From Reyranella sp. (GTDB lineage Bacteria > Pseudomonadota > Alphaproteobacteria > Reyranellales > Reyranellaceae): 64,000 nucleotides of DNA. Within the stretch, counting starts at the first letter, position 1. Each line of letters begins with the position of its first letter. Under the pieces are notes generated by a model. That model was given only the letters and a program-made list of their open reading frames with translations. It was not told the origin of the DNA and did no database searches. Positions 11,711 to 20,172 of the stretch are shown in pieces. The stretch is from the NCBI RefSeq assembly GCF_017305915.1, contig NZ_JAFKJN010000014.1, forward strand, positions 1-64,000, read 5' to 3'. Made by a program: the position numbers and the translations under genes.

Positions 11711-12296
11711 CTAAGGCAGCAGACCCAAGGTGCGGCCGGGGTAGCCGGTGGCGTGGAAGTAGACGGCCTGGTCGGCGCGCTTGGTCATCAGCACGGTGAC
11801 GTTGCCCCGCGCGCCGGGCTCGGAGCGCAGCACGCCGGTCTGCACCAGCGGCATGGTTCCGCCGTTGGGCAGCGCCCCGACCAGCGCGGGCGAGCTTGAG
11901 GATCGTCTCCTCGTTGAGGAAGTCGCCGAACTTCCTGTCGACCTCGGCCAGCACAGTGTTGTTCTCGAGCGGCGCCACCGGGCTCTGCTGTGCCGCCTGC
12001 ACCGGGAAGCCGACATAGATGTTGTTGGAGAAGTCGCCGGTGTCGCCGAGGTAGTGGCCGGTCGCCATCGCCGAGGCGTTGGCGGTGGTGAAGGTCGGGA
12101 ACAGCGAATGGCTGTTGCTGAAGCGCACACCGCGCTGCATCAGCGCGGCCATCGCGGGCGCGGTGCGCTCGTCGACCATGCCGGGTCTGAGGCCATCGGC
12201 GACGAACAGGATGATGTTGTTGGGGCGGGCCGGCTGCTGCTGCGCGTCGGCGGGAAAGGCCAGCGCCAGAACGATGACGAACAGCAACCGACGCAT
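11711..12296 (-). pseudogene. Truncated, frameshifted alkaline-phosphatase-superfamily gene
   Basis: From the ATG at 12296 (GGGGGAG upstream) the frame encodes a signal peptide (MRRLLFVIVLALAFPADA) and the start of an alkaline-phosphatase / phosphodiesterase-nucleotide-pyrophosphatase domain. That part includes NNIILFVADGLRPGMV with its metal-binding Asp, and PTFTTANASAMATGHYLGDTG with the nucleophile Thr region. Near 11895 the sensible reading moves to a second frame (LVGALPNGGTMPLVQTGVLR to GRTLGLLP) and stops at 11711. Family members are several hundred residues longer, so most of the middle and the distal metal ligands are missing. It follows the membrane-protein gene on the same strand and converges with mutS. 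Confidence 0.7.
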
Positions 12297-12327
12297 ACGG
12301 ACTCCCCCCAGCCCTGGAGGGCGCAGT

Positions 12328-13173
12328 CTAACGCGCCGTGCCGCGCGGACGGAGTCGCATGTTGCGGAACGGCCGGTCCTCGGGCTCCGGTTGCTGCCAG
12401 TCTGCAAGCGCGCGAAACAGCGACGCCAGCACGTGGCCGGCGATCGCGAGCAGCAGGCAGTCGGCCAGCCGCTGGGCGGCGACCATGGCGGCCGGCATCC
12501 ACGGCTTCTTCGGCAGGACCTCGAGGCCCCACTGGGTCGCGGCATAGATCGCCATCGACAGCAGCACCGCGCCGACGATCAGGCGGAACAGCTTGGGCCG
12601 CACCGGCTCCGACAGGCGCCACGCTTGGCCGAGCGACAAGGGGGCGCCGGCGCACCACGCCGGCACCAGCAGGATGACGAAGGCGAGCACCGTCGCCCAC
12701 ACCAGCAGGTGCGGCAGCCAGGCGAGCAGGGTCCCGAGCGGCACGACCATCGCCGACGGCAGGCCGCGGGCGACCAGCGCCTGTTCGATGCCCTGCAGTT
12801 GCAGCCAGCTCAAGCCCATGGCGAACAGGAAGAAGACGATGGCGAACATCAGGAACGGCGCCGGCACCAGCGCATGGCGCAGCGTGTCGACGCCGTCGCA
12901 GGGCGCCGCATCGTCGAGCAGCGATTCCTTGATCCAGCGATCGAGGAACAGGGCGTAGATCAGCGCGAACAGGAAATGCCAGCCCTCGGGCCGGCGCAGG
13001 AAGGTGAACTGCTTCACCGTGTCGACGAGATAGGTGCCGGCCGCCGCCAGCCCCACGATCGGCAGCACCAGCAGCCAAAACAGCGCCTGGCTGCGAAGCC
13101 AGAAGGCGATCGCGTCGATGATCAGCAGGAAGAGCGGCGTGCGCTCGTCGACAGCGACCCGGTGCTGGGCCAT
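12328..13173 (-). CDS. Polytopic membrane protein of unknown function
   Basis: A 281-residue protein with five to six hydrophobic segments, for example LFWLLVLPIVGLAAAGTYLV, PFLMFAIVFFLFAMGLSWLQ and LLVWATVLAFVILLVPAW, separated by short charged loops. It ends in a basic, Pro/Arg-rich cytoplasmic tail. No transporter signature or enzyme motif was recognised. It begins 13 bases after the stop of the MetE-like gene, so it probably belongs to the same minus-strand transcript as hemD and hemY. An unassigned YciC- or DUF-type membrane family is the best guess. Confidence 0.65.
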   Translation of the reverse strand: MAQHRVAVDERTPLFLLIIDAIAFWLRSQALFWLLVLPIVGLAAAGTYLVDTVKQFTFLRRPEGWHFLFALIYALFLDRWIKESLLDDAAPCDGVDTLRHALVPAPFLMFAIVFFLFAMGLSWLQLQGIEQALVARGLPSAMVVPLGTLLAWLPHLLVWATVLAFVILLVPAWCAGAPLSLGQAWRLSEPVRPKLFRLIVGAVLLSMAIYAATQWGLEVLPKKPWMPAAMVAAQRLADCLLLAIAGHVLASLFRALADWQQPEPEDRPFRNMRLRPRGTAR

Positions 13174-13186
13174 CGCGCTCCTATGG

Positions 13187-14198
13187 CTACAGGCTCTTGC
13201 GCGCCAGCGCGGCTCCCTGTGCCAGGGCGCGCAGCTTACCGTAGGCGGTGGCCAGCGTCATTGGCGCCATGCCGCAATTGGTGCAGGCCTGTATCCGTTC
13301 GGGGTCGACGAACTCAGTCGCGAGCTTCAGCGTCGCCGCGACCTCTTCGGGTGTTTCAATTGTATCCGACGCGACGTCGATGGCGCCGACCAGCACGGTC
13401 TTGTTGGGCAGCAGCTTCATCAGCTCCGGCGGCACGTGGCTCTGCCGGCATTCCAGCGAGACCTGCTGGATCCTGCTGCGGTCGAGCGCCGGGAAGGTCT
13501 TCTCGTACTGCCGCCAGCTCTCGCCCAGCGTCTCCTTCCACTTGATGTTGGCCTCAATGCCGTAGCCGTAGCAGATGTGCACGGCGGTCGTGCACTTCAG
13601 GCCTGCCGCTGCCTTCTCCAGCGCCGGCACGCCCCATTCCACGGTCTCGTCGAGATAGACGTTGAAGGCCGGCTCGTCGAACTGCACGACGTCGACGCCG
13701 AGCTTCTCGAGGTCCTTGGCTTCCTGGTTCAACAGCTCGGCGAAGGCGAAGGCCATCTTCACCCGGTCGCCGTAGTAGCCGTCGGCCAGGGTGTCGATCA
13801 GGGTCATCGGCCCGGGCAGGGTGAACTTGAGCTTGCGCGCGGTCGCGGCTCTCGCGACGCGCGCTTCCTTCTCGTGCACGAACTTGCGCCGCTTCAGCGC
13901 CGAGGTGACGGTCGGGCAGTCGGCGTCGTAACGGTTGTTGCGGATGCCCATGCGCACCTTCTTGCCGAAGTCGACGCCGTCGACCTCGGCCAGGAAGCCG
14001 TGCACGAAATGCTGCCGCGCCTGCTCGCCGTCGCTGACGATGTCGATGCCGGCCTCTTCCTGGCGCTTGATGGCGAGCGCGGTCGCGTCCTCCTTCGCCT
14101 CTTGCAAGGGCGATCCGGCGAGCGTCCACGGCGCCCACAGCACGTTGGGCGAGCCAGCTCGGCTTGGGTAAGCTGCCGGCGAGCGTGGTCTCGAACAT
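13187..14198 (-). pseudogene. Cobalamin-independent methionine-synthase-like (MetE C-terminal domain) gene with 5' frameshift
   Basis: The short COG0620 form (about 336 codons) of the MetE catalytic domain, which transfers a methyl group to homocysteine or a related thiol at a zinc site. Ligand motifs are visible as HICYGYG and ACTNCGMAP. Translation from the ATG at 14198 reads MFETTLAGSLPKPSWLAQ, the family N-terminus, but the rest (SPNVLWAPWTLAGSPLQEAK to the end) is in another frame. The break is at about 14147; related proteins read LAxPNVLWAPW, so about two, or five, bases appear to be missing. Either the gene is a recent pseudogene or this is a sequencing error. The start is one base past the hemY stop, and downstream reading is otherwise intact. 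Confidence 0.75.
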
Positions 14199-14199
14199 C

Positions 14200-15567
14200 C
14201 TATCCTCCCGAAACGGTATTCATTGTCGTCATGCCGAGCGCCGGCCTGGCTTCGGGCGGCAGCACCTGGCCGAAGGTGCCGGGCGCCCGCCAGTGCAGGG
14301 TACCGAACGCGCCGCAGCTCTCGCACACCGAGCGCCAGCTCTCGTGATGGGCGTGACAGGCCGAGCAGCGCCACGCCTTGTCGGCCGGTGCGTGCGCGGC
14401 GCGCGACAGCCAGTCGTGCACCTTGGCCTGGTCCGATTGCGCGCGCTCCTCGACCTCGGCCATCAGGCGGCAGACCCGCACCGTCGGATTGCTGCCGCCG
14501 GCCGCGTCGAGATAGCGGCGCGCCTCGCCCCACAGGCCGGCGTCGAGCGCCACCTTGGCGAGCGCCAGGTTGCTTTCCAGGTCCTCGGGTCTTTGCGCGG
14601 TGAGCCGGCGCACGATGCCGACCTGCTTCAGCGGATCGCTCTCGCCCGACGCCTTTATGTAGAGCTCGGCGAGGTCGGGATGCGGCGCCAGCGACCACGT
14701 CTTCTCCAGCGTCTTCATCGCCCGCTTGCCGTCGCCCGATTTGATCTGCAGCTCGGCCAGCCGGCTCGCCACCGCGATGCGCTCGGGCGCCAGGCCGAAG
14801 GCCTCGCGCGCGAAGGCAAGTGCCTGCGCATCGTTGCCGTCGTTCTCGCCGCTGCGGCTGCGCTCGACCAGCAGCAGGGCCCGCAGGGTGCGGGCGCGAT
14901 CGGCGGACACAACCTTCTGCCGCATGCCTGTCTCGAGCGTCTCCTGCGCGGCTTTCCACTGGCCGGTCTGCGCCTGCATGTCGAACAGCGAATGCACCAC
15001 CCACGGCGTCTGCGGCCTGAGCGCAAAGGCGCGCTGGGCGTAGGTCAGCGCCTGCTGCTGGTTGCCGTCGCGCAGCGACTGGGCGATCAGCCCGCGCAGG
15101 CCGAGGAAGGCCATCTCGTCGTCCTCGAGCATCGCCTTGAAGGCGCGGGTTGCCGAGTCGCGATCGCCGTTGAGCTGCGCCGCCTGCGCCGACAGCAGCA
15201 GCGTCAGCGGCGGCTCGGACAGGAGCTGCTCGGCGCGCCTGGCGTGGCGCTGCGCTTCGGTGCCGTCGCCTGCCGCCACGGCGGCGAGGCCCTGCGTCAG
15301 CTCGCGATAGCCCTTGCGGCGGCGGCTCTCGCCCCAGCCCTCCATCAGCGCGCCCGGTGCGCCCATGATCCAGCGATAGACCAACCACAGCGCGATGCCG
15401 ACCAGGATCAGGATCAGCACGGCGACTAGCAGCACGCCGACACTGGTGTCGAGCCGCCAGCCGCGCCATTGGACCGTGACATTGCCCGGCCGCTCGGCCA
15501 GCCAGACGGCGCCCAGCATCGCCACGCCGGCCAAAACGAACCAGATCAGCGTGCGGATGAAGGTCAT
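14200..15567 (-). CDS. hemY: HemY-type TPR membrane protein with C-terminal zinc ribbon
   Basis: A 455-residue HemY_N family protein encoded in the haem-biosynthesis neighbourhood (distinct from Gram-positive HemY oxidase). Two N-terminal transmembrane segments (RTLIWFVLAGVAMLGAVWLA and GVLLVAVLILILVGIALWLV) precede a long helical TPR region. A C-terminal CSAC...CESC pair forms a likely zinc ribbon, a feature shared with LapB-type proteins. The role is probably scaffolding at the inner membrane; the biochemical function is not established. It starts three bases after the hemD-mitofilin stop, so translation is likely coupled. Confidence 0.88.
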   Translation of the reverse strand: MTFIRTLIWFVLAGVAMLGAVWLAERPGNVTVQWRGWRLDTSVGVLLVAVLILILVGIALWLVYRWIMGAPGALMEGWGESRRRKGYRELTQGLAAVAAGDGTEAQRHARRAEQLLSEPPLTLLLSAQAAQLNGDRDSATRAFKAMLEDDEMAFLGLRGLIAQSLRDGNQQQALTYAQRAFALRPQTPWVVHSLFDMQAQTGQWKAAQETLETGMRQKVVSADRARTLRALLLVERSRSGENDGNDAQALAFAREAFGLAPERIAVASRLAELQIKSGDGKRAMKTLEKTWSLAPHPDLAELYIKASGESDPLKQVGIVRRLTAQRPEDLESNLALAKVALDAGLWGEARRYLDAAGGSNPTVRVCRLMAEVEERAQSDQAKVHDWLSRAAHAPADKAWRCSACHAHHESWRSVCESCGAFGTLHWRAPGTFGQVLPPEARPALGMTTMNTVSGG

Positions 15568-15570
15568 CGG

Positions 15571-17451
15571 CTACCGCGCGCTGCCCAGCAGGGCCACCGC
15601 CTGCGCCGCGAGCTGATCGACCGCGCGCTGGGCGGCGAGATGCGCCTCGGCCCGCGCCAGCCAGTCGGCCGTCGCGCGCGAGGTCTGCGGCGGCAGCGAC
15701 TTCACCAGCTCGACGGCCTTGGCGATGTCGCCCGCGTTGATTGCCGCCTCGGCGCGCGCGAGCTTGGCCTCGACCGAATCGCCCGGCACATCGCCGGTGC
15801 GGCGCAGCGACACCACGCTCTTCAGCTTGCCGAGCAGGCGTTGCCAGAAGGAATCGTCGGCGAGGTCGTCGGCCATCGCCCGCTTGGCCATTGCCGGGAA
15901 CGCAGCCGCGAGTGCCGCGCGCGAGGTCACGCCCTTGGCATGCGGCTGCAGGACCCCGATCAGCTCGGTAAGCTTGGTATCGCCCCTGGCGTCACCCTGC
16001 GCCAGCGGCTGCAGCAGCGCGAGGTCCTGGGTGAAGGGCTGGCCGGCGGTGAGCGCCGCGCTGATCCGGGCAGCGATGCCGATCACCGCCGAGCCGCGGG
16101 CGGCGGCGATCGCCTTCTGCTCGCCGCTGACGCTGGCCTGCGCCGCTTCGGCCGCCTTGTCGACGGAGGCTTTCTGGCCCGCGACCGCCTGGTCGAGCGA
16201 CTGCAATGCCGCGCGCAGCGCGACGATCTCCGATTTGAGCGACGAGGTGTCGGCCTCGGGGATCGGCCTGTTCTCCAGCGCCTCGAGCTTGCGGCGGAGT
16301 TCGGTGATGGCAGGGTCGGGAACTGCGGGTGCCAGCGCAGGTGCAGGTTGAGAGGTGGTCTGGCCGGCCTGCGCTGCTGCCGCGGCGGCGGCGCGCACGC
16401 GCCTGTCGAGATCGTCGAGCCGGGCGCCGAGCTCGCGCTTGGCGGCATCCAGTGCGGCGGTGTCCATCACAGGAGCCGGCAGCGATGCCGGCGGCGGCGC
16501 GATCGGGCCGCGCCACAGGGTGCGGGCCTCCTGCGGCCAGTAGGGCAGCGACAGCACGGCGGCGGCCAGCACGATCGCGGCCGCGACCAGGCCGATCACG
16601 AAGGCACCGACCACCCCCAGGCCGCGCGCCGGCGCCGGCGTGGGAACGACGGTGGCGTCGACGGTCTTGGGCTCCGTAGGGGCGTGGGGGGGCGCAGAGG
16701 CGTCGGTCATGGGCTCCAGGGGCTCGGGGCTTTGTACGCCGGGTGGGGGCAGGCGGTCGATCTCATCCAGCACCGACTGGCGGGTGGGACGCTCTGCCGC
16801 GACGGCGCGCGCGAAGGGCAGATCGGCGAGCGGCTGGGCGGCGGCCGGGCTGATGGCGATCGCAGTGACCGGCCGGCAGGTCTCGGTGAGTTTGGCCTCG
16901 ATCACCAGCCGGGCGAAGAGCCGCGCCGCCCGGGGCGAGAAGAAGGTGGCGACGTCGACCGCCCGCGCCTCGAGCGCGGCGCGCGCCGACTCGGGCAGGG
17001 CCTCAGCCTCGTGCGCCTCGTAGAGCACGACCCGTTGTACCTCGAAGCCTTCGGGTGCCGGGGTGTCGGCGACGTCGGCGCCCGAGACATGCAGCAGCGG
17101 CCCCGCCTCAGGCTCGAGCCGCTGGCGGACGAGGTCGGCCAGGGCTGCCGCGTCACCCGACGCCGAGGTCACGTGGGTGAAGCCCAGGCCTTCGGCGGTC
17201 GCGGCGGTGGTGTCGCCGACGGCGAGGATGGGCTTGCTGCGCGTCGCGGTCGCCTCGGCCAGCGCCCGCGCGCCGTTGGCGCTGGTGACCAGGATCGCCT
17301 GGGCGGCGGCCAGGGTGGCGGCGAAACCCTCGGGCGGATGCAGCATCTGCAGCCGGAACAAGGGTGCGATCACCGGCTCGTGCCGGCGGCCGCGCAAGGC
17401 CTGGGCGAGGTTGGCCGCCTCGCGTTCCGGCCGGGTGATCAGCACACGCAT
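15571..17451 (-). CDS. hemD: Uroporphyrinogen-III synthase fused to mitofilin-like membrane protein
   Basis: A single 626-residue reading frame. Residues 1 to about 240 are HemD (MRVLITRPEREAANLAQALR, TSANGARAL, then VATFFSPRAARLF), the cytoplasmic enzyme that closes and inverts hydroxymethylbilane to uroporphyrinogen III. With no stop codon the frame continues through a Pro-rich linker into a mitofilin/COG4223-like protein. That part has a transmembrane helix at about 277-301, an Ala/Gln/Lys-rich coiled coil and a C-terminal helical domain. These are normally separate neighbouring genes. The internal Met248 (16710, MTDASAPP) looks like the original second start and might still be used. hemC is not adjacent. 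Ogt lies upstream and hemY downstream on the same strand. Confidence 0.88.
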   Translation of the reverse strand: MRVLITRPEREAANLAQALRGRRHEPVIAPLFRLQMLHPPEGFAATLAAAQAILVTSANGARALAEATATRSKPILAVGDTTAATAEGLGFTHVTSASGDAAALADLVRQRLEPEAGPLLHVSGADVADTPAPEGFEVQRVVLYEAHEAEALPESARAALEARAVDVATFFSPRAARLFARLVIEAKLTETCRPVTAIAISPAAAQPLADLPFARAVAAERPTRQSVLDEIDRLPPPGVQSPEPLEPMTDASAPPHAPTEPKTVDATVVPTPAPARGLGVVGAFVIGLVAAAIVLAAAVLSLPYWPQEARTLWRGPIAPPPASLPAPVMDTAALDAAKRELGARLDDLDRRVRAAAAAAAQAGQTTSQPAPALAPAVPDPAITELRRKLEALENRPIPEADTSSLKSEIVALRAALQSLDQAVAGQKASVDKAAEAAQASVSGEQKAIAAARGSAVIGIAARISAALTAGQPFTQDLALLQPLAQGDARGDTKLTELIGVLQPHAKGVTSRAALAAAFPAMAKRAMADDLADDSFWQRLLGKLKSVVSLRRTGDVPGDSVEAKLARAEAAINAGDIAKAVELVKSLPPQTSRATADWLARAEAHLAAQRAVDQLAAQAVALLGSAR

Positions 17452-17462
17452 GATTTCGGATA

Positions 17463-17933
17463 CTAAAGGAGAACAACGCCCTCGAGCGCCAGCAGCTTGC
17501 GCTTGGTCGGCAGGCCCTGGCCGCCGGAGAAGCCGCCTTCCTTGCCGCCGCTGCCCAGCACGCGATGGCAGGGCACGATGATCGGGATCGGATTGCGCCC
17601 GCAGGCCATGCCGACGGCGCGCGGGCCCGAGCCCAGCGCCATCGCCATGCCGCCATAGGTCGCGGTCTCGCCGTAGGGGATCTCGCTCATCATCTTCCAG
17701 ACGCTCTTCTGGAAATCGGTGCCGCGGGCGGCGAGCGGCAGGTCGAAGGCCTTGAGCTTGCGCGCGAAATAGCGCTCGAGCTGGTGCCGCGCCTCCTTGA
17801 GCACCGGCGACAGATTGCTGTTGTCCCGGGCGCGCTCGCCGGCGCCGGCCCAGCGCACGCCGGTCAGCGCCTCGCCGTCCGCCTCCAGCGCCAGCCGGCC
17901 GACCGGGCTCGCGACATAACAACAATTCGTCAT
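17463..17933 (-). CDS. ogt: Methylated-DNA-[protein]-cysteine S-methyltransferase
   Basis: A 156-residue suicide DNA-repair protein that removes alkyl groups from O6-alkylguanine. The acceptor is Cys122 in IVPCHRV, preceded by the helix-turn-helix segment GTDFQKSVWKMMSEIPYGETATYG and the Arg finger region (GPRAVGMACGRNP). The short N-terminal domain and the absence of an Ada methylphosphotriester domain place it in the Ogt type. The ATG at 17933 is preferred over 17972, which adds 13 residues unlike the family. It ends 11 bases before hemD-mitofilin on the same strand. Association with haem genes is probably incidental. Confidence 0.93.
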   Translation of the reverse strand: MTNCCYVASPVGRLALEADGEALTGVRWAGAGERARDNSNLSPVLKEARHQLERYFARKLKAFDLPLAARGTDFQKSVWKMMSEIPYGETATYGGMAMALGSGPRAVGMACGRNPIPIIVPCHRVLGSGGKEGGFSGGQGLPTKRKLLALEGVVLL

Positions 17934-17996
17934 GGTGAGAGCGTAGCGTTCGTAAGCTTCCTTTGCCAACATGAGGCGATGGAGACGTGGGGGAGA

Positions 17997-19358
17997 ATGA
18001 AGAGGCGCAGCCTGCTCGTCGGCGCTGCCGCGCTATGGCCGACCGTGACCCTCGGCCAGCAGCCGCAGGCGCCGCGTCGCCAGGCGCCGGCCAACGAGCC
18101 GATGCCGCCGGTCGTGTTCGTGCACGGCAACGGCGATTCCGGCGCGCTCTGGATCAACAACCTGTGGCGCTTCGAGGCCAACGGCTACAAGCGCAGCCAC
18201 CTGTTCGCGATCGACTTCAGCTTTCCGAGCGCGCTCAGCGACGATTCCAAGGTCCAGCCCTTCCGCTCCTCGACCGCCGACGCGCTGAAGGAGCTCTCGG
18301 CCTTCGTCGCCCAGGTGAAGAAGGACACGCGCCGCCGCAAGGTCGCGCTGATCGCGAGCTCCCGCGGCGGCAACGCGGTGCGCAACTACCTCAAGAACGG
18401 CGGCGGTGCCGATTCGGTGAGCCACGCCGTGCTGTGCGGCACGCCCAACCGGGGCGTGGTGAATTCTGAGACCTTCCTGGTCGGCAGCGAGTTCAACGGC
18501 GCGGCGCCCTTCCTCAAGGGACTGAACGGCGGGCCCGACGATCTCATATCGGGCGTCGAGCTGATGGCCATCCGCTCCGACAAGAACGACAAGTTCTCGC
18601 AGCCCGACGGCCGCTATCTCGGCCAGCCCGGCAAGCCGACCGGCGTCGGCTTCGATTCCTCGGAGCTGCGCGGCGCGCGCAACGTGATCCTCGACGGCGT
18701 CGATCACCGCGAGACGGCGTTCCACAAGCTTGCCTTCGCCGCGCAATACCAGTTCATCGCCGGCAAGCCCGCCGGCACGCTGTTCATCACCCACGAGCCC
18801 AAGCCGACGCTGAACGGCCGCGTCACCGGCGTGGCCGACGGCCTCTACACCAACCTGCCGGTCGCCGACGCCGACGTCGAGATCTACGAGGTCGATGCCA
18901 AGACCGGCGAGCGCAAGACCAACCAGCCGGTCCATCGCAAGACCACCGGCGCCGACGGCCAGTGGGGCCCGTTCATCGGCAGCTCCGATGCGTATTACGA
19001 GTTCGTGCTGCAGATGGCCGGGCAGCCGATCACCCACACCTATCGCTCGCCCTTCCTGCGCTCGAGCGACGTGGTGCACCTGCGGCCCGAGCCGTTCGCG
19101 AAAGCCGACGAGGGCGCCGCCGCCGTGGTGGTGATGAGCCGGCCGCGCGGCTATTTCGGCGTCGGTCGCGACAAGTTCTCGCTCGACGGCAAGGTGCCGC
19201 CCGGCATCACCGACGGCGTGCCCGCCATCTCGAGCGCGCGCCTGCCGTTCGAATCAGGTCCACGCACGGTGCTGGCGGTGTTCAACAACGAGACCGTCGT
19301 CGCCCGCACCTGGCCGACCAAGCAGAACCACATCGTGGTGGCCGAGTTCCTGAACTGA
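17997..19358 (+). CDS. Secreted alpha/beta hydrolase (lipase/esterase-like)
   Basis: A 453-residue exported protein with an N-terminal signal resembling a twin-arginine leader (MKRRSLLVGAAALWPTVTLG). The hydrolase core shows the oxyanion HG (VVFVHGNGDSGALW) and a nucleophile elbow ASSRGGNAV with Ser122, in which the usual first Gly is Ala. About 160 C-terminal residues after position 280 look like beta domains (LNGRVTGVADGLYTNLPVADADVEIYEV), as in secreted lipases with appended sandwich domains. The upstream ATG at 17979 is an alternative start that has the weaker GAGG site. The gene is divergent from ogt, and a palindromic repeat follows its stop. Confidence 0.75.
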   Translation: MKRRSLLVGAAALWPTVTLGQQPQAPRRQAPANEPMPPVVFVHGNGDSGALWINNLWRFEANGYKRSHLFAIDFSFPSALSDDSKVQPFRSSTADALKELSAFVAQVKKDTRRRKVALIASSRGGNAVRNYLKNGGGADSVSHAVLCGTPNRGVVNSETFLVGSEFNGAAPFLKGLNGGPDDLISGVELMAIRSDKNDKFSQPDGRYLGQPGKPTGVGFDSSELRGARNVILDGVDHRETAFHKLAFAAQYQFIAGKPAGTLFITHEPKPTLNGRVTGVADGLYTNLPVADADVEIYEVDAKTGERKTNQPVHRKTTGADGQWGPFIGSSDAYYEFVLQMAGQPITHTYRSPFLRSSDVVHLRPEPFAKADEGAAAVVVMSRPRGYFGVGRDKFSLDGKVPPGITDGVPAISSARLPFESGPRTVLAVFNNETVVARTWPTKQNHIVVAEFLN

Positions 19359-19370
19359 CGGCGGCGGAGC

Positions 19371-19420
19371 TGTCATCCTGAGCGTAGCGAAGGATCCTTC
19401 GGCTGCGCCTCAGGATGACA
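19371..19420. repeat. TCATCCTGAG-type palindromic repeat (REP-like), copy 1
   Basis: A nearly complete 50-base palindrome between two convergent genes. The outer arms TGTCATCCTGAG (19371-19382) and CTCAGGATGACA (19409-19420) are perfect, and the core GAAGGATCCTTC (19389-19400) is itself a perfect palindrome. The element shares TCATCCTGAG and GAAGGAT with the copies at 39920-40014 and 43546-43655. It sits 12 bases after the hydrolase stop and can serve as a bidirectional transcription barrier. Related elements are common in alphaproteobacterial intergenic DNA. Confidence 0.85.
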
Positions 19421-19435
19421 GGGCCTGCGGCCTCG

Positions 19436-19918
19436 TCACTTCTCGTACGTGTACTTGAAGTCGCAGTGGCTGGCGCCCTGCATGATGGTCTGGCTGCGCG
19501 CGAGCTTGAGCTTGGGATCGTAGCCTTCGCAGAAGGCGCCATCGCGGTTGCACGACAGCAGGTGCCCGATCTCGCCCAGCCCCATCGCCTTGTAGGTCTC
19601 GGCATAGCGGCAGCGCGTGACGTTGAAGCGGAAGCTCGATTCGCTCTGCTCCTTGACCTCGATCTCCAGCGCGCCGCCCTTGGTCCAGAGCGGCATCACG
19701 TCCTGGAAGGCCTTGAGCGAGGTCCCGCCCGGCGCCGTCGCGGCGAACGCCCTGGCCTGCTCGATCGCCGAGCGCCGCACCGATTCGGCGATCGTCTTGC
19801 GGGCGACCTCCTCGCCGTGGCTCGCCTTCAGGGTCTCGTAGACCTCCTTCAGGATCTCGGCCTCGATCTTGCGCTTTTCCAGCATCGACAGGCCTTCGGG
19901 ATGGGCGGACTGGCTCAT
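19436..19918 (-). CDS. L-2-amino-thiazoline-4-carboxylic acid hydrolase family protein
   Basis: A 160-residue soluble protein matching the ATC hydrolase family (PF14196 type). Seen are FNVTRCRYAETYKAMGL, LLSCNRDGAFCEGYDP and QTIMQGASHCDFKY, with the conserved cysteines that characterise it. The founding member opens L-2-amino-thiazoline-4-carboxylate to N-carbamoyl-L-cysteine in a cysteine-forming pathway, but most homologues are uncharacterised. GGGAG lies about eight bases before the ATG. It is divergent from argC with 254 bases between them, and no other cysteine-pathway genes are near. Confidence 0.82.
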   Translation of the reverse strand: MSQSAHPEGLSMLEKRKIEAEILKEVYETLKASHGEEVARKTIAESVRRSAIEQARAFAATAPGGTSLKAFQDVMPLWTKGGALEIEVKEQSESSFRFNVTRCRYAETYKAMGLGEIGHLLSCNRDGAFCEGYDPKLKLARSQTIMQGASHCDFKYTYEK

Positions 19919-20079
19919 GGCGGACGCTCCCGGTGATGATTCGGCAGCCTACACCTTGACATCCCGCCTGTCGGATGAAATATCGCCGCCGATGATGACG
20001 TTCGCTCCCTTCCGGTCGCGACGCCGCCGCTCCCACGAGCGGCGTATGGATGTGCGCGCGTAACAAGCGCGCCGTACCG

Positions 20080-20108
20080 CGAAGCCGCTGGAGAGGATCG
20101 AGCGGCTT
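20080..20108 (+). promoter_or_regulatory. Hairpin in the argC leader
   Basis: A perfect 9-base inverted repeat, GAAGCCGCT and AGCGGCTTC, with an 11-base loop lies 64 bases before the argC start. A TTGACA hexamer at 19956-19961 could be the upstream -35 element, giving a leader of roughly 180 bases. No U-run follows, so it is not an obvious terminator; an RNA leader element or a protein-binding palindrome are both possible. Confidence 0.35.
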
Positions 20109-20172
20109 CCATCACCATCTTCCTCTTCTCCAGCCGGCTCTTTGAGGCCCTGACCTTGCGAGAGAGAAGACC

